64,000 nt of DNA, taken from the NCBI RefSeq assembly GCF_037081775.1, contig NZ_JBAMHQ010000001.1, positions 248,001-312,000 of the forward strand, in the 5' to 3' direction. Of this stretch, positions 8,916 through 17,480 are shown one piece after another. The DNA comes from Haladaptatus sp. ZSTT2. GTDB taxonomy: Archaea; Halobacteriota; Halobacteria; Halobacteriales; Halococcaceae. The position numbers and the translations under genes were made by a program. Position 1 is the first letter of the stretch; each line of letters begins with the position of its first letter. The notes under the pieces are model-generated. The model saw nothing but the letters and a program-made list of their open reading frames with translations, searched no databases and was not told the DNA's origin.

Positions 8916-10539
8916 CGTATCCCTCCATTGCGAGCATCACGAGCATCGACAGCGCCGAGACGACCACGAGCACGAGCGCGGGGATGGCCGCGTGCCCGAA
9001 GTGGCCTGAAGCCTGTGCCGACCAGATGTGCGTGACGAGCGTCTTGAATCCTGTTGGCCGCAAGAGCAGCGTCGCGGGCAGTTCCTTCATCGTCGTCAAG
9101 AAGACGAGCAACGCGCCGCCGAGCAAACCGGGGGCGACCAGTGGCAGCGTCACCTCACGGAACGCGGCCACCGGCGAGCGCCCGAGTGTGCGTGCGGCGT
9201 CAGAAAGCGTCGGGCTGACCTGCAAGAAGCCAGCGCGCGTCGAACCGACGGCCTGTGGCAAGAAGCGCACGACGTAGGCGAAGATGAGCAGCGGGAACAA
9301 GATGAGTTCTTGCTGGTAGAGTCGCCCGCCGTAGCGCGCGCCGAAGTAGACGAGCGCGAGGCCCATCACGACCCCCGGGACGGCGTAGCCGACGTAGGAG
9401 GCGCGTTCGATGAGCCACGACGCCCGCGAGCGGTGGCGCACGGCGAGGTAGGCAATCGGCAGCCCGGCAAGGCCTGCGACGAGTGCAGCCACCGCCGAAA
9501 CGCCCACGGAGTTAAACGCATACTCCCACTGGAAGGCGAGCGACGCGGCCGCCGATTCTGAGCCACCGCGAATCAGCCACGCCGTGAGAATCCCGACGGG
9601 GACGATGAGCGCGAGGCCTGCAACGCCAAGACAGAGCGCGAGTGCGGGCCACTTCCACGCGCCGAGTCGAACCTCTGCGCCGCGAGTCGAGGTGCCCTGC
9701 GTCGAAATGGTGTCGCTCCCGCGCACGCGCGATTCAATTGCGAGGATGACGAACGTCACGATGACGAGTTGGAGCGAGAGGAGCGCGGCGAGGTCTTGCC
9801 CGAACGTCGAAAGCGAGTTCTGCTCTGCGTAGATGACCTTCGTGAACACGTCAAAGCGCATGATTGCGGGCGTGCCGAAATCAGAGAGCGTGTAGAGGGC
9901 GACGAGCAGCGCCCCGGCGGTGACCGCCGGGCGAATCTGTGGAATCGTCACCCGGCGAAACGCCTCCCACCGCGAGTGTTTGAGGGTGCGCGCGGCGTCC
10001 ACGAGACGGGCGTCCATCGTCTTCAGTGACGCCCGCGTGGAGATAAACACGTAGGGGTAGGTGTACAGCGTCATCACGAGCGCCGCGCCGGTGAATCCAT
10101 AGATTTCAGGGAGCTGCTCGATGCCGAGTGGCGCGAGCAACGACTGGAGTTCACCCCGCGGCCCGAACGCGGAGACGAAGGCGAACGCACCGATGTAACT
10201 CGGGACGACGAGCGGCATCGAGAGCGCGACGGTCCAGAAGCGTTTGAACGGGAGGTCAGTACGAACGGTGAGATAGGCGAGCGGGACGGCAAAGGCGATA
10301 GTGGCCGCCGTGACGACCGCGACCAGCAGCGTACTGTTCACGAACACCCGAACGGTGGTCTCGCGGGTGAGGAGATTAAAGGCGGTCGTTCCGCCGACTT
10401 CGAGGGCGTTTGCGAGAATCCAGACGAGCGGGAACACGACGGCGGCCGCAATGGCTCCAGAGAGCAGCGTGAGGCCGAGCGGCAGTGACGACTCACCACC
10501 CTGCGAACTGGGGAACAACGAATCTGTCTCTGGAGCCAT
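8905..10539 (-). CDS. Iron(III) ABC transporter permease, two-domain
   Basis: This encodes 544 residues with about twelve membrane helices in two homologous halves. Each half has the EAA loop that contacts the ATPase: DAARTLKHSRWEAFRRVTIP near residue 190 and DAARTLGRSPVAAFREVTLP near 455. The fused permease is typical of FbpB/SfuB ferric transporters. It lies 7 bases after the binding-protein gene and overlaps the ATPase gene, making a three-gene operon in the order binding protein, permease, ATPase. Confidence 0.85.
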   Translation of the reverse strand: MAPETDSLFPSSQGGESSLPLGLTLLSGAIAAAVVFPLVWILANALEVGGTTAFNLLTRETTVRVFVNSTLLVAVVTAATIAFAVPLAYLTVRTDLPFKRFWTVALSMPLVVPSYIGAFAFVSAFGPRGELQSLLAPLGIEQLPEIYGFTGAALVMTLYTYPYVFISTRASLKTMDARLVDAARTLKHSRWEAFRRVTIPQIRPAVTAGALLVALYTLSDFGTPAIMRFDVFTKVIYAEQNSLSTFGQDLAALLSLQLVIVTFVILAIESRVRGSDTISTQGTSTRGAEVRLGAWKWPALALCLGVAGLALIVPVGILTAWLIRGGSESAAASLAFQWEYAFNSVGVSAVAALVAGLAGLPIAYLAVRHRSRASWLIERASYVGYAVPGVVMGLALVYFGARYGGRLYQQELILFPLLIFAYVVRFLPQAVGSTRAGFLQVSPTLSDAARTLGRSPVAAFREVTLPLVAPGLLGGALLVFLTTMKELPATLLLRPTGFKTLVTHIWSAQASGHFGHAAIPALVLVVVSALSMLVMLAMEGYDVK

Positions 10540-10546
10540 AGGCGGG

Positions 10547-11734
10547 TTAGACGCTGATGCCGACTTCGCGCATCAGGTCGAGCGTTGGGCGAATGTCGGA
10601 CAGTTGTGTGAGGTCGAGGTTTGCGGGCGGGTTGAGTTCGTCGATGGTCGGCAGGTTGCCCACCGGTTCGACGTCGGGGATGAGCGGATACTCGTACGTC
10701 GTGGTGGCGAAGTACGCCTGTGCCTCAGCAGAGAGCAGGTGGCGCACGAAGTTCGCGGCCATCTCCGGGTCGGCTGCAGTGTCCACGACGCACGCGCCAG
10801 CGACGTTGAAGATGGCTCCGGCGTCACCTTCGGTGAATGCGGTTGCGAGCGGCGCGTCCTCGCGGTCTGCGAGCACCCGCTGGATGTAGTAGTGGTTCGT
10901 GAATCCAGCGTCGATTTCGCCGTCCGCGACGGCGAGGGCGATGGCGAACTCGTCTGTGTACTCTTCGACGCCGAGGTCAAGCATACCTTCGAGCCACTGT
11001 TTCGTGGCTTCCTCGCCGTTCAAGATACGCATGGCCGTGACGAACGCCTGGAACGAGCCGTAGGACGGTGCCCAGCCCATGCTGTCGCGCAGTTGCTCTT
11101 GGTCCGGAAACGCCATGATGTCGGTCGGGAGATCCGATTCGCTGAGCGAGTCTGTGTTGTACGGAATCGTCCGTGCGCGCCCGGAGGTGCCGACCCAGTT
11201 GCCGTCGGGGTCGTGGAACTCGGTGCGTACCATGTCCGTAATCTCGCTTGGGAGTGGTTCTGTTCGATTCTCGTCTGCGAGGAAGCCAAGCGACCCGGCG
11301 TTGACCGAGAAGAACACGTCTGCGGGACTGTTCTGGCCTTCGTTCAGAATCTTCTGAACGAGTTGACTCGACCCTTCGTAGCGCGGCTGGATGTCCAACT
11401 CGGGATAGAGGCTTTCGATGTAGGCGATGAGTTCGCCGACGAGCGCCTCGCCGCGTCCGGAGTAGATGGTAATCTCACCGGAGAGGTCCGGCATGTCCTT
11501 CATCGAGGTGCCACCCTGAATCTGGTCACCGAGGCGTCCGGAGCCAATTTGGCCGAACTCGGGAGTTTCGGTGGTGTTCGTCTCTTCACCGGACATGAAT
11601 TGGGTACATCCGGCGAGCGATGCGACGCCAGCGAGGGTGCCAGCGGACTGGAGGAACCGGCGTCGGGACGTCCCCGATGCCCGACGGTTCCGACTGCCAG
11701 CGGGGCTGGCGTCGGACGTGTCTCTCGAATCCAT
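10547..11734 (-). CDS. Iron(III) ABC transporter substrate-binding lipoprotein
   Basis: This encodes 395 residues. The N-terminus has a twin-arginine signal (SRRRFLQS, Arg24-Arg25) and a lipobox ending in Cys43 (SLAGC), so it is a Tat-exported lipoprotein. The mature part has the FbpA-like two-lobe fold: it opens with ITIYSGRGEALV, and paired tyrosines (HYYIQ and TTYEYP) are candidates for ferric ligands. It is the first gene of the transporter operon. A DtxR-type palindrome at 11744-11759 sits 10 bases before its start, on top of the expected transcription start, which predicts iron repression. Confidence 0.85.
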   Translation of the reverse strand: MDSRDTSDASPAGSRNRRASGTSRRRFLQSAGTLAGVASLAGCTQFMSGEETNTTETPEFGQIGSGRLGDQIQGGTSMKDMPDLSGEITIYSGRGEALVGELIAYIESLYPELDIQPRYEGSSQLVQKILNEGQNSPADVFFSVNAGSLGFLADENRTEPLPSEITDMVRTEFHDPDGNWVGTSGRARTIPYNTDSLSESDLPTDIMAFPDQEQLRDSMGWAPSYGSFQAFVTAMRILNGEEATKQWLEGMLDLGVEEYTDEFAIALAVADGEIDAGFTNHYYIQRVLADREDAPLATAFTEGDAGAIFNVAGACVVDTAADPEMAANFVRHLLSAEAQAYFATTTYEYPLIPDVEPVGNLPTIDELNPPANLDLTQLSDIRPTLDLMREVGISV

Positions 11735-11743
11735 TAGTAGTAG

Positions 11744-11759
11744 TTTAGGGCAGCCTAAA
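11744..11759 (-). promoter_or_regulatory. DtxR-type (iron-dependent repressor) operator, transporter operon
   Basis: TTTAGGGCAGCCTAAA is an inverted repeat with 6-base arms TTTAGG/CCTAAA and a 4-base centre. A TATA-like TTAAAG (on the minus strand) lies just beyond it. The same pattern recurs at 12974 and 58670. Haloarchaeal DtxR-family regulators (Idr/SirR) bind TTAGG-type palindromes; which regulator acts here is inferred. Confidence 0.7.
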
Positions 11760-11783
11760 TCACTTTAACCTGCCGATTCGGGG

Positions 11784-12953
11784 TTAATCGTCTGCGAGTA
11801 CTTCGACGGGCTGGCTCGGGGCCGCTCCGTCAAGTTCTGCGAGACACGCGAGCCAGTCGTGCATGTACTCACCGACGAAGTTGAGAAAGCCACCATTGTT
11901 CCACTGGTCGAACTCGCCATCTGCGAGGGCGTTTGCCATCGCCTCGAACGCTTCAGCGTAGGAGTCTGCATCGTCACCGATCTCGTCTACGAGTTCCCAG
12001 ACGTGTTCGTTGAGTTCGAGCGCGGGAACCTCGTTGTTCAGGTCGTCGAACGTCGAACGCGGTGCTTTGTTGTGCTCACAGAGCGGAGAGCCGTTGTAAA
12101 TCTCGGTTCCCATGATGTCACACGCGCGCTTGAGGAACACGCCACTCCAGATGTCGTCGAAGCGCCCGACGTTCCACTCGTTGTCGTCCATCGGGAGCTG
12201 GTAGAACGCGGGAATGACCTCGCGCCGGAAGGCGAGATTCATCGAACAGACGGTGAGGTAGTTGTCGCGGGCGGCCACGAAATCGTTCGTGAAATCTGCT
12301 GCGCCAGTCCGCGTCTGGGCTTGCCCTTCTAAGTCGCCGTCCATGAGGATGCGCACGGCATCGAGGTCGGGGACGTTCGTCCAGAGGCCCTGTGAGGCGA
12401 CGACGTTCGAGATTTCGGTGGTGTCGGTCTCGACTGTCTCGTTCATCGCGGCGTAGGGGTAGCCACGCGGGTAGAGGCCGTGGTCGGCTGCGTTCTGGTA
12501 GAGCACGTTCACCCACTGGGTGTCTGATTGGACGCGCTCTATGTCGCCTTCGTAGTCGAGGTTGGCCAGATGGCGGCCGAAGAAGTCCTCGTCTGGGTGT
12601 GGGAGGGTGTCGTCATCGATGAAAAAGCCGAGGTCGTACTGTGGGTTTGCCCACATGTAGAGCAGGCCAAAGCTGGTCTCTGCATGGCTTGCAGCCGGAA
12701 TGATGTGTGAATACTCGCTGATGTCGTGGGCATCGTACCACGCTTCGCGCCGAGCGCCGTCGAACACGTCACCTGAAACGCCTTCATCATCGAGCATCGC
12801 TTCCATCGCGTCGGTGTCACAGAACTCCTCGGTGACGAGCAAGAAGTGAAGTCTGTCTGTATCGAACTCGTGTTCGCGCGCGTTGTCGAGGTACGCACGA
12901 ACGCACCCGTACTCGCGGATAGTTGGGATGATGACACAAATGTCTGTGGTCAT
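11784..12953 (-). CDS. GT75-like protein (reversibly glycosylated polypeptide / UDP-arabinopyranose mutase family)
   Basis: This encodes 389 residues. The start (ICVIIPTIREYG), the central FIDDDTLP acidic motif (about residue 113) and the later NLAFRREVIPAFYQLP region resemble plant reversibly glycosylated polypeptides, which interconvert UDP-sugar pyranose and furanose rings. Haloarchaeal homologues are often named alpha-1,4-glucan-protein synthase without proof. It has no signal or membrane segment, so it is cytoplasmic. It lies 49 bases before the iron transporter operon on the same strand and has its own iron-type box at 12974. The actual substrate is unknown. Confidence 0.65.
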   Translation of the reverse strand: MTTDICVIIPTIREYGCVRAYLDNAREHEFDTDRLHFLLVTEEFCDTDAMEAMLDDEGVSGDVFDGARREAWYDAHDISEYSHIIPAASHAETSFGLLYMWANPQYDLGFFIDDDTLPHPDEDFFGRHLANLDYEGDIERVQSDTQWVNVLYQNAADHGLYPRGYPYAAMNETVETDTTEISNVVASQGLWTNVPDLDAVRILMDGDLEGQAQTRTGAADFTNDFVAARDNYLTVCSMNLAFRREVIPAFYQLPMDDNEWNVGRFDDIWSGVFLKRACDIMGTEIYNGSPLCEHNKAPRSTFDDLNNEVPALELNEHVWELVDEIGDDADSYAEAFEAMANALADGEFDQWNNGGFLNFVGEYMHDWLACLAELDGAAPSQPVEVLADD

Positions 12954-12973
12954 TGGTCAGCTGATTTTACTTT

Positions 12974-12989
12974 TTTAGGTTGGCCTAAA
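12974..12989 (-). promoter_or_regulatory. DtxR-type operator before the GT75-like gene
   Basis: TTTAGGTTGGCCTAAA has the same 6-4-6 architecture as the box at 11744 and differs only in the centre. It covers bases 21 to 36 upstream of the start codon, where the TATA box of a nearly leaderless haloarchaeal promoter is expected. Binding there would block transcription. Confidence 0.7.
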
Positions 12990-13193
12990 GTATCTGTCGT
13001 TCGCCACCGCCGTGGTATGACATAACTTAACATGGAAAATAAAATGTGAAAAACAACGATTTTTCATATGCTAGACCGACACTTGGTGAACAAAACCATA
13101 CTATTCTGACTCACACACCATATTTAATCCCATATAAGGACAATGCTTATCCCTCTATCACGGGTCGCTTTGAATAAGGGCAACGGGGGTGAG

Positions 13194-13216
13194 GAACAAT
13201 GATAAATAGATTGTTC
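13194..13216 (+). promoter_or_regulatory. Candidate operator of the acyl-CoA/polyester-precursor operon
   Basis: GAACAAT and ATTGTTC are perfect inverted arms 9 bases apart. The spacer GATAAATAG could be the TATA element, giving a transcription start near 13230 and a 5' UTR of about 30 bases with an SD-like GGAG. A regulator bound to both arms would occlude TBP. The regulator is unknown. Confidence 0.4.
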
Positions 13217-13260
13217 TGGTGTGGGCGAGTAGCCACCCGTTGCAACTTGGAGATTACAAT

Positions 13261-14004
13261 ATGGACCTGGAACACCAAACATGCGTTGTAACCGGTGCCT
13301 CTCGGGGTATCGGCCGTGGGATTGCTGTCGAATTAGCCAGTGAAGGTGCAAACGTCGTCGTAAACTACCGCTCCTCAGAGGGCGAGGCCTACGACGTCGT
13401 CGAAGAAATCGAAGAAGCCGGTGGGTCGGCCATCGCCGTCCAAGCGGACGTCGCGAACATCGACGAAGTCGAAGCCATGCGCGAGAAGGTCACCAACGCC
13501 TTCGGTCCGGCGACGGTGCTCGTGAACAACGCGGGCATCACGGTGGACAAGAAGTTCACCAACATGACCCGTGAAGACTGGGACCGCGTCATGGACGTGA
13601 ACTTAGGCGGGATTTTCAACTGCACGAGCGTCTTCTTCGACGACATCACCGACGCCAAAGACGGCCGGCTCATCAACATCTCGAGCGTCGTTGGCCAGCA
13701 GGGGAACTACGGGCAAGCGAACTACGCGACGACCAAGAGTGGCCTGTTCGGATTCACCCGGACGATTGCCCTCGAAATGTCTCGCTCGCGAGCCACCGCG
13801 AACTGCGTCGCACCTGGCTTCGTCAAGACCGACATGCTCGAAACGGTTCCAGACCGTGTCCAAGAGAAAATCATCCAGCGCATCCCACTCGGTCGGTTTG
13901 CCGAAGTGGACGACATCGCCGGGATGGTCTCGTTCCTTGCGAGTCCGAAATCCTCGTACATGACGGGCCAGATTCTTGGCGTCAACGGCGGCATGGAGTG
14001 GTAG
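13261..14004 (+). CDS. Acetoacetyl-CoA / 3-oxoacyl reductase (SDR family), PhaB/FabG-like
   Basis: This encodes 247 residues. The classical short-chain dehydrogenase features are complete: TGASRGIG (11-18) for the cofactor, NNAG (89-92) and the catalytic Ser142, Tyr155, Lys159 (YATTK). Asn34/Tyr35/Arg36 after the second strand favour NADPH. It reduces a 3-oxoacyl thioester to the (R)-3-hydroxyacyl form. The following genes for a carboxylase, thiolase and OB-fold partner suggest acyl-CoA or polyhydroxyalkanoate precursor supply rather than fatty-acid synthesis, which haloarchaea do little of. It is the first gene of the operon, 3 bases before the next. Confidence 0.8.
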   Translation: MDLEHQTCVVTGASRGIGRGIAVELASEGANVVVNYRSSEGEAYDVVEEIEEAGGSAIAVQADVANIDEVEAMREKVTNAFGPATVLVNNAGITVDKKFTNMTREDWDRVMDVNLGGIFNCTSVFFDDITDAKDGRLINISSVVGQQGNYGQANYATTKSGLFGFTRTIALEMSRSRATANCVAPGFVKTDMLETVPDRVQEKIIQRIPLGRFAEVDDIAGMVSFLASPKSSYMTGQILGVNGGMEW

Positions 14005-14007
14005 GCA

Positions 14008-15564
14008 ATGAGTGGGGACGAGGGTTCTGGAGCCGGGGAGCTTCAGAAACGGCGCGAAAAAGCAGCGCGCGGCGGCGGTAAAGAGCGAATCGAAGCCCAA
14101 CACGAGAAGGGCAAGCTCACCGCACGCGAGCGTATCGACTACTTCCTAGACGACGGAACGTTCCACGAGTTCGACCAGTTCGTCGAACACCGGTGTACGA
14201 GCTTCGGCATGGACGAGAAGACGCAGGCCGGAGACGCCGTCGTCACAGGCTACGGCGACGTAGACGGCCGGAAGGTGCTCGTCTTCGCCCACGACTTCAC
14301 CGTCTTCGGTGGCTCCGTGAGCGAGGTCGTTGGCCAGAAAATCGCCAAGGCGATGGAACACGCCATCAACAACGGCGTGCCCATCATCGGGCTGAACGAT
14401 TCGGGTGGAGCCCGCATCCAAGAAGGCCTCGATGCACTCGTTGGCTTTGCGAAACTGTTTAAGCTGAACACGAAAGCCTCGGGCGTCATCCCACAGATTT
14501 CATCGGTTATGGGGCCGTGTGCGGGTGGGGCGACCTACTCGCCTGCGCTCACCGACTTCACCGTCATGGTGCAGGACACGAGCCACATGATGATTACCGG
14601 CCCCGAGGTCATCAAGACCGTCACGGGCGAGGACATCACGATGGAAGAACTCGGCGGGGCACAGGCTCATTCGACGAGGAGTGGCGTTGCCCACTTCGTT
14701 TGCGACGACGACAAGGAGGCGCTCGACCACATCCGCGCGCTGCTGTCGTACCTCCCGTCGAATCACTTAGAAGACCCACCAGTCGTCGAATCGTGGGACG
14801 ACCCGGAGCGCGAACTCGACGACATCCTCGACATCGTTCCCGAAGACCCGAAAAAGCCCTACGACGTGCGCGACGTCATCGACCGCGTCGTCGACGAAGA
14901 ATCGTTCCTCGAAGTCCAGCCCGCGTTCGCGCGCACGGTCGTCACTGGCTTTGCCCGGATGGACGGCAAGCCGGTCGGCATCGTCGCGAACCAGCCGAAA
15001 GTCAACGCCGGGACGCTGGACATCGAATCGAGCGAGAAAGCGGCCAGGTTCGTGCGCTTTTGTGACGCCTTCAACTTCCCCATCATCTCGCTCGTGGACG
15101 TGCCCGGCTTCATGCCCGGCACCGAACAGGAGCACAACGGCATCATCCGCCACGGTGCAAAACTCATCTACGCCTACGCGGAGGCAACGGTGCCGCTCTT
15201 GACCGTCATCACGCGCAAAGCCTACGGCGGGGCGTACATCGTGATGGCCTCTAAGTTCCTCGGCGCGGACGTGAACTACGCCTGGCCGGAAGCCGAGATG
15301 GCTGTGATGGGACCACAGGGTGCCGTAAACATCCTTTTCAGAAAACAGATTGCGGCCGCAGACGACCCCGAAGCAGAACGCGAACAGCTCATGGAGGATT
15401 TCCGCGAGGAGTTTGCGAACCCGTACGCCGCCGCGAAACGCGGCTACGTAGACGACGTGTTGCACCCGCGCGAGACGCGAGCGCGGCTTATCGCTGACCT
15501 CGAACTGCTCTCCCGAAAACGCGTCGACCAACCAGACAAAGCACACGGAAACATCCCACTATGA
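14008..15564 (+). CDS. pccB: Acyl-CoA (propionyl/acetyl-CoA) carboxylase carboxyltransferase beta subunit
   Basis: This encodes 518 residues, the usual size of a biotin-dependent carboxyltransferase with two crotonase-fold halves. GGARIQEG and the oxyanion-hole stretch GPCAGGATYSPALTDF are in the N-half; GFMPGTEQEHNGIIRHGAK and KAYGGAYIVM are in the C-half. It moves CO2 from carboxybiotin to acetyl- or propionyl-CoA, giving malonyl- or methylmalonyl-CoA. The biotin carboxylase/carrier subunit is not in this window. It overlaps the epsilon subunit gene by ATGA. Confidence 0.88.
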   Translation: MSGDEGSGAGELQKRREKAARGGGKERIEAQHEKGKLTARERIDYFLDDGTFHEFDQFVEHRCTSFGMDEKTQAGDAVVTGYGDVDGRKVLVFAHDFTVFGGSVSEVVGQKIAKAMEHAINNGVPIIGLNDSGGARIQEGLDALVGFAKLFKLNTKASGVIPQISSVMGPCAGGATYSPALTDFTVMVQDTSHMMITGPEVIKTVTGEDITMEELGGAQAHSTRSGVAHFVCDDDKEALDHIRALLSYLPSNHLEDPPVVESWDDPERELDDILDIVPEDPKKPYDVRDVIDRVVDEESFLEVQPAFARTVVTGFARMDGKPVGIVANQPKVNAGTLDIESSEKAARFVRFCDAFNFPIISLVDVPGFMPGTEQEHNGIIRHGAKLIYAYAEATVPLLTVITRKAYGGAYIVMASKFLGADVNYAWPEAEMAVMGPQGAVNILFRKQIAAADDPEAEREQLMEDFREEFANPYAAAKRGYVDDVLHPRETRARLIADLELLSRKRVDQPDKAHGNIPL

Positions 15565-15920
15565 CCACGCAAATACTCCAACACCCAGCGGAACTCGAAC
15601 TCCACGGACGCGAGAAACCGCGTCCTGAACCATCACCAGTCGAACAGACACCACCAGAACCGGAACTGCCACCCATCGAACTTGAAGATGGACGGACAAT
15701 TTCGCTTCCGGACACCGCCACCGAGGCCGAAGCGGCGGCGATAGCCGCGGCGGTGAGCGCACACCTCTCGGCAGAGGATGCTGTTCGCGTCGAAGCAGAA
15801 CAGCCGACGCGAGAGAGCAACTGGACGGTTGCTCGGCGACTCAAAATGGGCCGCGAAGCGCGGCGGTTGCCACGGACGGAGACCGGGAGCGCGTGGAGAC
15901 TCGCAGGCCGTTTGCACTGA
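15561..15920 (+). CDS. pccX: Acyl-CoA carboxylase epsilon-type small subunit (PccX-like)
   Basis: This encodes 119 residues, with the ATG inside the stop of the beta subunit gene. A Pro-rich N-terminus is followed by an Ala-rich helix (TATEAEAAAIAAAVSAHL) and a C-terminal part with spaced Trp residues (NWTVARR...GSAWRLAGR). This pattern matches the small epsilon subunits of actinobacterial acyl-CoA carboxylases and the PccX subunit known from haloarchaeal propionyl-CoA carboxylase, which is needed for activity. The assignment rests on pattern and position; sequence conservation in this family is low. Confidence 0.65.
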   Translation: MTTQILQHPAELELHGREKPRPEPSPVEQTPPEPELPPIELEDGRTISLPDTATEAEAAAIAAAVSAHLSAEDAVRVEAEQPTRESNWTVARRLKMGREARRLPRTETGSAWRLAGRLH

Positions 15921-15966
15921 CCACGTCACCGAAACACACACAGCAGTTCACTGATTCATTCAATAC

Positions 15967-17118
15967 ATGGACGTCGCAATTATTGGCGCGTCGATGACCC
16001 AGTTCGGAAAGCGCGAGGGCTGGATTCGCGACTTGCTCGCGGAAGCCGGCGAAGCGTGTCTCACCGACGCGGGTGTCGACCCCACTGACTTAGACCATCT
16101 GTACGTATCGAACATGGCGAGCGGGGAGTTCGAAGGCATGACTGGCGTGCCGAACATGCTCGCCCACGACCTCGGCGCAATGCCCGCCTACACCGCGCGC
16201 ATCGACCAGACCAGCTCCTCTGGCGGCGCTGGCATCTACCACGCCTGGCAGTCGGTCGCCTCCGGCGCGAGCGAGATGACGATGCTCGTCGGCGGCGAGA
16301 AGATGACCCATCGTTCGACGCCGGAATCGACGGACATCATCGCCTCGATTACGCATCCCGTCGAGTACAAACACGGCCTGACGCTCCCGAGTTTCGCGGG
16401 ACTCACCGCCCGACTGTACCTCGACAAGTACGACGCACCCCGCGAGAGTCTGGCGAAAGTCGCGGTCAAGAACCACAAAAACGGCGTGGACAACCCCCAC
16501 GCCCAGTTCCGAAAGGAAGTTGATTTGGAGACGGTCATGGAGTCGCCGATCGTGGCTGACCCGCTCCGACTTTATGACTTCTGTCCCATCACCGACGGCA
16601 GTGCCGCGCTCATGTTCTGCCCCGAGGAAGTCGCCAAGGAGTACACCGACGAGTACGTCGTCGTCTCCGGCGTTGGCGGCGCGACGGACACACACGTCGT
16701 CCACGAACGCGACGACCCGACTGTCATGGGCGGTGTCGTCGAAAGCGGAAAAATCGCGTACGAAATGTCCGGTTACCGCCCCGAGGACATCGACGTGGCC
16801 GAACTCCACGACATGTTCACCATCCTCGAATTCCTCCAGAGCGAGGGGCTCGGCTTCTTCGAACCCGGTGAAGGCTGGAAAGCCGTAGAAGAGGGCGTGA
16901 CCGAACGCGACGGCGACCTCCCGGTTAACACCTCCGGTGGCCTCAAATCGAAAGGGCACCCGCTCGGTGCGTCGGGTGTTGCGCAGGGCTACGAAATTTA
17001 CAAACAGCTCATGGGCGAGGCCGGAAAGCGCCAAGTCGAGGCCGACGTTGGCCTCTGTTGTAACGTCGGTGGCTTTGGAAACTGTGTTATTACCACTATC
17101 ATGGAGGCCCACCAATGA
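15967..17118 (+). CDS. Haloarchaeal-type beta-ketothiolase, alpha subunit
   Basis: This encodes 383 residues of the thiolase fold (SCP2/archaeal branch). Where classical thiolases have the acylated Cys, this protein has Ser: IDQTSSSGGAG with Ser83 at that position. The catalytic His in KSKGHPLGASG and Cys-containing GLCCNVGGFGN near the C-terminus are kept. Ser-type thiolases with an OB-fold partner are known from haloarchaeal polyester synthesis, where they condense acetyl-CoA with acetyl- or propionyl-CoA. The partner gene follows with a 4-base overlap. Confidence 0.8.
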   Translation: MDVAIIGASMTQFGKREGWIRDLLAEAGEACLTDAGVDPTDLDHLYVSNMASGEFEGMTGVPNMLAHDLGAMPAYTARIDQTSSSGGAGIYHAWQSVASGASEMTMLVGGEKMTHRSTPESTDIIASITHPVEYKHGLTLPSFAGLTARLYLDKYDAPRESLAKVAVKNHKNGVDNPHAQFRKEVDLETVMESPIVADPLRLYDFCPITDGSAALMFCPEEVAKEYTDEYVVVSGVGGATDTHVVHERDDPTVMGGVVESGKIAYEMSGYRPEDIDVAELHDMFTILEFLQSEGLGFFEPGEGWKAVEEGVTERDGDLPVNTSGGLKSKGHPLGASGVAQGYEIYKQLMGEAGKRQVEADVGLCCNVGGFGNCVITTIMEAHQ

Positions 17119-17480
17119 GCTTCGACGCCTACGGCTGTGCGAACGGCCACCTCACATACCCAAGCCACCCGCTCTGTCCGGAGTGTGGTGAGAAACAGAC
17201 CGAAACCGTCGACCTTACCGAGGAGACAGCGACCGTCGTCACGTGGACGACGAGCATGGCGACGCCACCCGGCGTGGAGGCCCCGAACACGATTGCCATC
17301 GTGGAGTTCGACGTTGACGGTGAAACGGTCCGCGCCATCGGACAGGCGACGACCGACGAAATCGAAATCGGTGACGAAGTGCGACCCGTGTACGCAGACC
17401 AACTCCGTGAACCCGGTGCGGGCATTCGAGAGCCTGAGAGTCAGGAGTGGGATGGGTACCGGTTTGAACCTGTCCTGTAA
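17115..17480 (+). CDS. OB-fold/zinc-ribbon thiolase partner (DUF35), beta subunit
   Basis: This encodes 121 residues. A rubredoxin-like zinc ribbon (CANGH, CPECG, residues 8-24) is followed by an OB-fold DUF35 domain. Such proteins bind CoA and bridge thiolase with partner enzymes in archaea. The start overlaps the thiolase stop (ATGA), so the two are co-translated. The stop codon lies inside a hairpin that is tandemly repeated downstream (17463-17596). Confidence 0.85.
   Translation: MSFDAYGCANGHLTYPSHPLCPECGEKQTETVDLTEETATVVTWTTSMATPPGVEAPNTIAIVEFDVDGETVRAIGQATTDEIEIGDEVRPVYADQLREPGAGIREPESQEWDGYRFEPVL

Larger units (their letters stand above)
12954..13260. other. Divergent intergenic region (307 bp)
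   Basis: No gene is seen here. The left end carries the iron-type box of the GT75-like gene. The middle (13025-13140) is AT-rich with TATA-like runs. The right end has an inverted repeat at 13194-13216 around an AT-rich core and a GGAG (13249-13252) 8 bases before the reductase start codon. Two divergent promoters fit. Confidence 0.5.

Noticed and set aside
10301-11737. Plus-strand open frame (478 codons) over the iron-binding protein gene
   Set aside because: Shadow of the Tat lipoprotein gene on the other strand; no family resemblance.
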